A program made the translations under genes and the position numbers. The notes beneath the pieces are model-generated. The model saw only the letters and a list, made by a program, of their open reading frames with translations, made no database searches and was not told where the DNA came from. Positions 58,924-64,000 of a stretch of 64,000 nucleotides of DNA are shown piece after piece (positions within the stretch are counted from its first letter, which is position 1; every line of letters begins with the position of its first letter). This DNA comes from Thermocatellispora tengchongensis (GTDB taxonomy: Bacteria; Actinomycetota; Actinomycetes; Streptosporangiales; Streptosporangiaceae): NCBI RefSeq assembly GCF_014202315.1, contig NZ_JACHGN010000028.1:62001-126000 (forward strand), written 5' to 3'.

Positions 58924-61641
58924 ATGGCGATGATGTCCCGACGGAATCTCCTGTTGAGCGCGGCGGCGATCGGCGTCGCCGGTCAGATCGGCTTGCCCGC
59001 CCGGCCCGCCCGCGCCGAGGCCGAGCGGCCGAGCAGGGCGCTCGCCGACGGCGTACAGCTCAGGTGGCTGGAAGGCGGCGCGCCGCGGCAGCTCGCCGCC
59101 GGGTCCACGTGGGGTGTGGCCTGGCCGAAGGGCGCCGTGCCCAAGGGACAGACCTTCGCGCTGCGGACGGCCGCCGGGCAGCAGGTGCCCGTGCAGTCGT
59201 GGGCCACGGCGTACTGGCCGGACGGGTCGCTGAAGTGGACCGCCCACGCCATCGGCCCCGAGGTGGCCCCGGCCGAGCAGTACGTGCTCACCTCCGGGCA
59301 GCCCGCCGCGCCCGCCGCGGCCGTGACGGTCAAGGACGGCCGCGACGAGGTCGAGGTGAGCACCGGCGTGATCACCTGCCGGATTCCGAAGAAGGGCGAC
59401 CGGTTGGTACGCGCCATCCTGCGCGGCGACGTCGAGATCGCCCGCGACGGCGAGCTGATCTGCCTGCGCCAGGACGAGCCGGACGACGACGAGGGCGGAT
59501 CGGGCAAGCGGGAGAAGTTCTCCGGCCGGACGGAGAAGGTGACGGTCGAGCAGTCCGGCCCGGTTCGCGCCGTGGTCAGGATCGAGGGCAGGCACAGGCA
59601 CGGCAACCGGTCGTGGCTGCCGTTCACCGTGCGCCTGTACTTCTACGCCGGCGGCGACGGCATCCGCGCCGTGCACAGCTTCGTCTACGACGGCAACGAG
59701 AAGAAGGACTTCATCCGCGGCCTGGGCATCCGGTTCGAGGTGCCGATGCGCGGCGAGCCGCACGACCGGCACGTGCGCTTCGCCGGGCCGGGCGACGGCG
59801 TGCTGTCGGAGGCGGTGCGCGGGATCACCGGCCTGCGCCGCGACCCGGGCGCGGCGGTGCGGCAGGCCCAGGTCGCCGGCCGGGCCACCCCGCCGGTGGA
59901 GACCTGGGACCCCCGGGTCGGCTCCCGCCTCCACCTCATCCCCGCCTTCGGCGACTACTCGCTGCGCCAGCTCACCGCCGACGGCTTCCAGATCCGCAAG
60001 CGCACCAAGGCGGGTCACGGCTGGATCCCGGTGGACGCCGGCGGCCGGGCCGGCGGGCTCGCCTATGTCGGCGGCCCGGAGGGCGGGTTCGCCTTCGGCA
60101 TGCGCGACTTCTGGCAGCTCCACCCCACCCAGCTCGACATCCGCGGCGCGGCCGGCGACACGGCCGAGGCGACGGTGTGGCTGTGGTCGCCCGACGCCGG
60201 GGCGATGGACCTGCGCTTCTACCACGACGGCATGGGCCAGGACACCTATCCCGAGCAGCTCGAAGGGCTGGAGATCACGTATGAGGACTACGAGCCGGGC
60301 TTCGGCACCCCGTACGGCATCGCGCGTACGACGGAGCTGATGTTCTGGGCCCTGGAGGCGACCCCAGCCGCCGAGAAGATCGCCGAGCTGACGGACGCCG
60401 TACGGACGCCGCCGCTCATCGTCGCGCCCCCGGCGCACCTGCACGCGGCCGGGGTGTTCGGCGACTGGTCGCCGGTGGACCGCTCGACCCCGGCCAGGAA
60501 GGAGATCGAGGACCGGCTGGACTTCATGTTCGACCACTACCGCAAGCAGGTCGAGCAGCGCTCCTGGTACGGCTTCTGGGACTACGGCGACGTCATGCAC
60601 AGCTACGACGAGGACCGGCACGTCTGGCGGTACGACGTCGGCGGCTACGCGTGGGACAACTCCGAGCTGTCCACGGACCTGTGGCTGTGGTACCACTACC
60701 TGCGCACCGGCAAGGCGGAGGCGTTCCGGCTCGCCGAGGCCATGACCCGCCACACCGGCGAGGTCGATGTCTACCACATCGGCCGATGGAAGGACCTCGG
60801 CACCCGGCACGGCGTGCAGCACTTCGGTGACAGCGCCAAGCAGGTGCGCATCAGCAACGCCGGCTACCGGCGCTTCTACTACTTCCTGACCGCCGACGAG
60901 CGGGTCGGCGACCTGATGCGCGACCTCGTCGACTCCGACAGGTCCTTCCTCGTCCTCGACGCCAACCGCAAGCTGCGCACCGAGCCGTACGAGCCCGACC
61001 CCCACGCCCTGCTGATCAGCACCACGACGAGCTGGAGCGGTCTCGCGCTCGCCTGGCTCACCGAATGGGAGCGCGGCGGCGACCCGATCGCCCGGGAGAA
61101 GCTGCTGAACGGCATGCGCACGATCGCCGCCATGCCCAACGGGTTCATCCGCGGCGAGGGCCTGTACAACCTCGACGACGGCACCTTCAGGCCCACCGGC
61201 ACGGCGGTCGCCGTCGGCTCGCTCGGCGCCGTGTTCGGACTGGTCGAGCTGTGCGGCGAGGTCATCTCGCTGACCGGCGACGAGGCGTTCACCAGGGCGT
61301 GGCTGCAGTACTGCCGCCTCTACAACGGCACCGCCGCCGAGCAGCGGGCCGAGACCGGGCAGTCGTTCGGCAGCCAGAACCTGCGCCAGGCGCACTCCCG
61401 GCTGACCGCGTACGCCGCCGCCAAGCTCGGCGACGCCACCCTGGCGGCGCGGGCGTGGAAGGAGTTCGACACCGGCCACGCCGGCTACCCGAAGAACCAC
61501 CCGTTCACGTCCAGGCGGATCGAGGGCTCGAAGGTGCTCAAGCCCATCGACGAGGCCGACCTGTCCACCAACGCCTCCGCGCAGTACGGCCTGGCCGCCA
61601 TCCAGTGCCTCGCCCTGATCGGCGACCGGCTCCCGGCGTAA
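58924..61641 (+). CDS. Secreted exo-rhamnogalacturonan lyase-like protein (PL26/YetA type)
   Basis: 905 residues. Tat-like signal MSRRNLLLSAAAIGVAGQIGLPARPARA. The N-terminal part (about 40-330) is a PcRGLX/YetA-like RIFT-barrel (VQLRWLEGGAPRQLAAGSTWGVAWPKGAVPKG, WPDGSLKWTAHAIG). The middle and C-terminal helical domain has SWYGFWDYGDVMHSYDEDRHVWRYDVGGYAWDNSELSTDLWLWYHYLRTG, MTRHTGEVDVYHIGRWKDLGTRHGVQHFGDSAKQVRISNAGYRRFYYFLTADERVG. These are the PL26-type landmarks, matching enzymes that remove unsaturated ends from rhamnogalacturonan I. ATG 58924 with GGAG; an alternative at 58930. First gene of a two-gene pectin operon with the PL11 lyase 33 bases downstream. Confidence 0.8.
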   Translation: MAMMSRRNLLLSAAAIGVAGQIGLPARPARAEAERPSRALADGVQLRWLEGGAPRQLAAGSTWGVAWPKGAVPKGQTFALRTAAGQQVPVQSWATAYWPDGSLKWTAHAIGPEVAPAEQYVLTSGQPAAPAAAVTVKDGRDEVEVSTGVITCRIPKKGDRLVRAILRGDVEIARDGELICLRQDEPDDDEGGSGKREKFSGRTEKVTVEQSGPVRAVVRIEGRHRHGNRSWLPFTVRLYFYAGGDGIRAVHSFVYDGNEKKDFIRGLGIRFEVPMRGEPHDRHVRFAGPGDGVLSEAVRGITGLRRDPGAAVRQAQVAGRATPPVETWDPRVGSRLHLIPAFGDYSLRQLTADGFQIRKRTKAGHGWIPVDAGGRAGGLAYVGGPEGGFAFGMRDFWQLHPTQLDIRGAAGDTAEATVWLWSPDAGAMDLRFYHDGMGQDTYPEQLEGLEITYEDYEPGFGTPYGIARTTELMFWALEATPAAEKIAELTDAVRTPPLIVAPPAHLHAAGVFGDWSPVDRSTPARKEIEDRLDFMFDHYRKQVEQRSWYGFWDYGDVMHSYDEDRHVWRYDVGGYAWDNSELSTDLWLWYHYLRTGKAEAFRLAEAMTRHTGEVDVYHIGRWKDLGTRHGVQHFGDSAKQVRISNAGYRRFYYFLTADERVGDLMRDLVDSDRSFLVLDANRKLRTEPYEPDPHALLISTTTSWSGLALAWLTEWERGGDPIAREKLLNGMRTIAAMPNGFIRGEGLYNLDDGTFRPTGTAVAVGSLGAVFGLVELCGEVISLTGDEAFTRAWLQYCRLYNGTAAEQRAETGQSFGSQNLRQAHSRLTAYAAAKLGDATLAARAWKEFDTGHAGYPKNHPFTSRRIEGSKVLKPIDEADLSTNASAQYGLAAIQCLALIGDRLPA

Positions 61642-61674
61642 GCCCGCTTCACCCCCCGACGCAAGGAGAACACC

Positions 61675-63522
61675 ATGCACCTCGCGCGCGCTCTCCGGAA
61701 AGGCGCCATCGCCGCTTCGGCGCTCCTGGCCGCGACCACCACACTGACCGGCGCCTCCGCGTCCGCCGCCACCGCTTCGGCCGCCGCGCTCGTCCGCCCG
61801 ATGGAGAACCTCGGCCGCGGGGTCGTGGCCGTGCGCTCCAGCAGCACCAGCGTGCTGGTCACCTGGCGGCTGCTGGGGCTGGACCCGGACGGGATCGGCT
61901 TCAACGTCTACCGCTCCACGGCCGGCGGCGCCTACGTCAAGCTCAACTCCGGCGTCTTGACGGGCGGGACCAACTTCACCGACTCCACCGCCGACCTGAC
62001 GAAGGCCAACAGCTACCGGGTGCGCCCGGTGATCAACGGCACGGAGCAGGCGCCGAGCGCCGCCTTCACCTTGAGCGCGAACCACGCCGTCGAGCCCGTG
62101 GTACGGGTGCCGCTGCGCCCCGGCGGGCCGGTCAAGTTCGTCTGGGCCGGCGACCTGGACGGCGACGGCGAGTACGACTACGTCCTGGACCGCCAGACCT
62201 CCCCGCAGACCATCGAGGCGTACCGCGGCGACGGGCGGTTCCTGTGGTCGGTGAACATGGGGCCCAACAGCACCGACCAGGACAACATCGAAGGCGGCTC
62301 GGCCACCATCGACGTGGGCCACTGGGACGGCGTCACGGTCGGCGACCTCGACAGCGACGGCCGCGCCGAGGTCGCCCTGCGCGTCGCCAACGGCGTCACC
62401 TTCGGCGACGGCACGAAACACACCGCCGCCGACAACGTCCGCCAGGCCATCGCGATCCTCGACGGCCGGACCGGAGCACCCCGGGCCACGGCCCCCGTCC
62501 CCACCGACTACATCGGCGACGGCCCCATGTACGCCCGCTTCGGCATCGGCTACCTCGACGGTGTCACCCCCAGCCTGGTCGCGTTCATGAAGAACCGGAT
62601 CGGTGACGGCGACTTCAATCTCATGATGTGCGCCTGGAGATTCGACGGCAGAGCGCTGACCCGCCAGTGGAAGTGGCTGCGCGGCGACGGGGACATGGCC
62701 GACGGGCACAACACCCGCATCGTGGACGTAGACGGCGACGGCAAGGACGAGATCGCCGAGATCGGCTTCGTCCTCAACGGCGACGGCACCCTGCGCTACA
62801 GCCTCGCCGACGAGGGGATCGTCCACGGCGACCGCTTCCACATCGCCAAGATGGATCCCCGCCGCGCCGGTCTGCAGGGTTACGGCGTGCAGCAGAACAA
62901 CCCCAGCGGCCTGCGCGAGTACTACTACGACGCCCGTACCGGCACCATCATCTGGAAGCACATCGAGGACGGCGTCGCCGATGTCGGACGCGGCATGGCC
63001 GGCGACATCGATCCCCGCTTCCCCGGCATGGAGGTGTGGTCCTTCTCCGGCCTCTACAACGCGCCCCGCAACACCCTCGCCGAGCCGGACACCTCACTGA
63101 GCCCATGGCCGCACCTGGGCCTGTGGTGGGACGGCGACCTGACCATGGAACTGCTCAACGACGGCAAGTTCGAGAAGTGGGACCCCGAGAACCCCACGAC
63201 GAGCAACAGCCTGCCGCGGCTGCTCACCATCTCCAGGTTCGGCGCGGTCAACGCCGCCGGCGGCCGCAACCCGGCCCTGGTGGGCGACATCCTCGGCGAC
63301 TGGCGTGAGGAGGCCGTCTACACCAACGCCGGCTACGACGAGCTGATCGTCTTCACCACGGACCGCCCGACCACCACCCGGCTGTACACCCTGGCGCACA
63401 ACCCCGCCTACCGCAACGGCATGACCCTCAAGGGATACGTGCAGTCCCACCACGTCGACTACTTCCTCGGCGCGGGCATGACCCGCCCGCCCCGGCCGAA
63501 CATCTCCTACGCCGGCGGCTGA
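61675..63522 (+). CDS. Secreted rhamnogalacturonan lyase, PL11 type
   Basis: 615 residues from ATG 61675 with AAGGAG upstream. Signal peptide (RKGAIAASALLAATTTLTGASASAATA). The mature enzyme opens with a fibronectin-like module (PMENLGRGVVAVRSSSTSVLVTWRLLGLDPDGIGFNVYR) and forms an eight-bladed propeller with many calcium-binding loops (AGDLDGDGEYDYVLDRQ, VGDLDSDGRAEVALRV, IVDVDGDGKDEIAEIGFVLNGDG). VLDRQTSPQTIEAYRGDG and GHNTRIVDVDGDGKDEI are typical of YesW/YesX. It cleaves the rhamnogalacturonan I backbone outside the cell by beta-elimination. A complete pair with the upstream PL26-like protein; no transporter for the product follows in the window. Confidence 0.92.
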   Translation: MHLARALRKGAIAASALLAATTTLTGASASAATASAAALVRPMENLGRGVVAVRSSSTSVLVTWRLLGLDPDGIGFNVYRSTAGGAYVKLNSGVLTGGTNFTDSTADLTKANSYRVRPVINGTEQAPSAAFTLSANHAVEPVVRVPLRPGGPVKFVWAGDLDGDGEYDYVLDRQTSPQTIEAYRGDGRFLWSVNMGPNSTDQDNIEGGSATIDVGHWDGVTVGDLDSDGRAEVALRVANGVTFGDGTKHTAADNVRQAIAILDGRTGAPRATAPVPTDYIGDGPMYARFGIGYLDGVTPSLVAFMKNRIGDGDFNLMMCAWRFDGRALTRQWKWLRGDGDMADGHNTRIVDVDGDGKDEIAEIGFVLNGDGTLRYSLADEGIVHGDRFHIAKMDPRRAGLQGYGVQQNNPSGLREYYYDARTGTIIWKHIEDGVADVGRGMAGDIDPRFPGMEVWSFSGLYNAPRNTLAEPDTSLSPWPHLGLWWDGDLTMELLNDGKFEKWDPENPTTSNSLPRLLTISRFGAVNAAGGRNPALVGDILGDWREEAVYTNAGYDELIVFTTDRPTTTRLYTLAHNPAYRNGMTLKGYVQSHHVDYFLGAGMTRPPRPNISYAGG

Positions 63523-63525
63523 CCT

Positions 63526-63569
63526 CCCGCCGACGCACCCGTACGTTCCCGCCGACGCACCCGTACGTT
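63526..63569. repeat. Two 22-bp tandem repeats
   Basis: CCCGCCGACGCACCCGTACG plus TT occurs at 63526-63547 and again, identically, at 63548-63569, immediately after the lyase stop. A third copy begins but diverges at once into the terminator stem. Confidence 0.85.
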
Positions 63570-63605
63570 CCCGCCGGCCGCGGCGATGTGGGCGCGGCCG
63601 GCGGG
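63570..63605. terminator. Terminator hairpin between the lyase and flavoprotein genes
   Basis: CCCGCCGGCCGCG, ten-base loop, CGCGGCCGGCGGG: a perfect 13-bp stem in the gap between convergent genes, able to terminate in both directions. Confidence 0.75.
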
Positions 63606-63615
63606 ACCGCGGAGG

Positions 63616-64000
63616 TCACGCCTCCGGCGCCGTCCAGATGCGGCTGCGCAGGTCCATGCCCCGGATCACCTGGACGCGCCACGGATCGAGGCGGAGGACG
63701 TGCAACTGGGGGTCGGCGGGCGACCGCCAGAAGTTGCCGAGGTCGTAGCCGGCCCCGCGCGGGCTGGTGGCGCGGTAGAGGTCCCAGACGTGCCGCTTGA
63801 CCTCCAGATCTTCGATCCAGGTGGCCACGGCCTCGATGGCGACCGAGTTGTTGCCCGGTTTCCAGTAGGAGAAGGAGGTGTGCGGGTTACGGGCCAGATG
63901 GGCGGCCTTGACGGGGGTCTTGTAGGTGGCCAGCCAGCCCCGCGGCCGCCCGTCCACGGTCTCCCAGACGGGGATGAGGACGCGGGTGCGAGGACGGTTC
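63616..64000 (-). CDS. PNPOx-like flavin-binding protein (5' end off window)
   Basis: The frame is open from the window edge to a TGA at 63616, giving at least 128 residues; the start lies beyond 64000. Visible sequence RPRTRVLIPVWETVDGRPRGWLATYKTPVKAAHLARNPHTSFSYWKPGNNSVAIEAVATWIEDLEVKRHVWDLYRATSPRGAGYDLGNFW follows the pyridoxamine 5'-phosphate oxidase-like split-barrel order: strand, K-x-x-HLARNP loop, SYW, and VAIEA. FMN- or F420-dependent reductases share this fold. Exact role unknown. It is convergent to the lyase operon. Confidence 0.75.
   Translation of the reverse strand, partial: NRPRTRVLIPVWETVDGRPRGWLATYKTPVKAAHLARNPHTSFSYWKPGNNSVAIEAVATWIEDLEVKRHVWDLYRATSPRGAGYDLGNFWRSPADPQLHVLRLDPWRVQVIRGMDLRSRIWTAPEA

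Noticed and set aside
58861..62961. 1366-codon open frame antisense to the two lyase genes
   Set aside because: It covers both clear lyase genes in reverse; composition is typical of a GC-skewed antisense frame with no signature.

Overview
The window is a 64 kb piece of a very GC-rich actinomycete chromosome. The evidence is pervasive G/C third positions, GTG/TTG starts, leaderless promoters, CIRCE plus a MerR-type heat-shock regulator, a SARP regulator, P1B-type metal efflux and Tat/lipoprotein signals. The gene mix suggests a Streptosporangiales-like organism (Nonomuraea/Streptosporangium relatives). That placement is inference, since no rRNA or marker gene is present. No tRNA, rRNA, CRISPR array, complete insertion sequence or phage module was seen. 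Both end genes (a SARP regulator at the left, a flavin/PNPOx-like protein at the right) run off the window.

Layout. 1-5.6 kb: SARP regulator, small protein, PIG-L deacetylase, membrane protein, and a membrane Ser/Thr kinase with a WD40 sensor. 5.7-5.9 kb: a 145-bp structured repeat element. 5.9-9.1 kb: a translationally coupled glycosyltransferase / SGNH hydrolase / glycosyltransferase operon. 9.1-16.2 kb: a divergent SnoaL-like/MarR pair with a double palindrome, a hotdog fusion protein, a P1B-4 metal ATPase with a His-tailed ArsR sensor, a DHFR-like reductase and an ArsB/NhaD permease. 16.3-28.4 kb: a coherent peptide-utilisation locus made of an S9 peptidase, a class-C serine hydrolase, a PucR regulator, a dipeptide ABC importer with a permease-ATPase fusion, and a convergent enolase-superfamily racemase plus GNAT pair. 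A second, inverted copy of the repeat element sits inside the ABC operon, where it supplies a stop codon and probably a ribosome binding site. 28.7-32.6 kb: SPW membrane protein, MerR/Hsp20 and a CIRCE-controlled groEL without groES, with about 770 bp of repeat-bearing non-coding DNA between Hsp20 and groEL. 32.7-41.1 kb: NEW3-domain protein with ABC-2 exporter, penicillin-acylase-family protein with a discoidin domain, and a GT39 membrane glycosyltransferase. 41.3-44.4 kb: pgi, a methyltransferase and a gene remnant.

44.4-58.2 kb is a second coherent accessory locus: XRE-cupin regulator, amidohydrolase, zinc alcohol dehydrogenase, PaaK-like acyl-CoA ligase, SDR, IclR regulator, a UGSC-family (cysteine form) protein coupled to an uncharacterised partner, and a complete five-gene oligopeptide-type ABC importer. 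Related inverted repeats lie in the three key intergenic regions, which suggests one IclR-type regulon. The substrate is unknown, and this is the best candidate for an undescribed pathway. 58.9-63.5 kb holds two secreted rhamnogalacturonan-lyase-type enzymes (PL26-like and PL11-like) behind a promoter with a LacI-type operator.

The most notable non-gene observation is the repeat element at 5766-5910 and 23849-23996. It has 16-bp terminal inverted repeats and two internal hairpins whose sequences differ between copies but keep their pairing.
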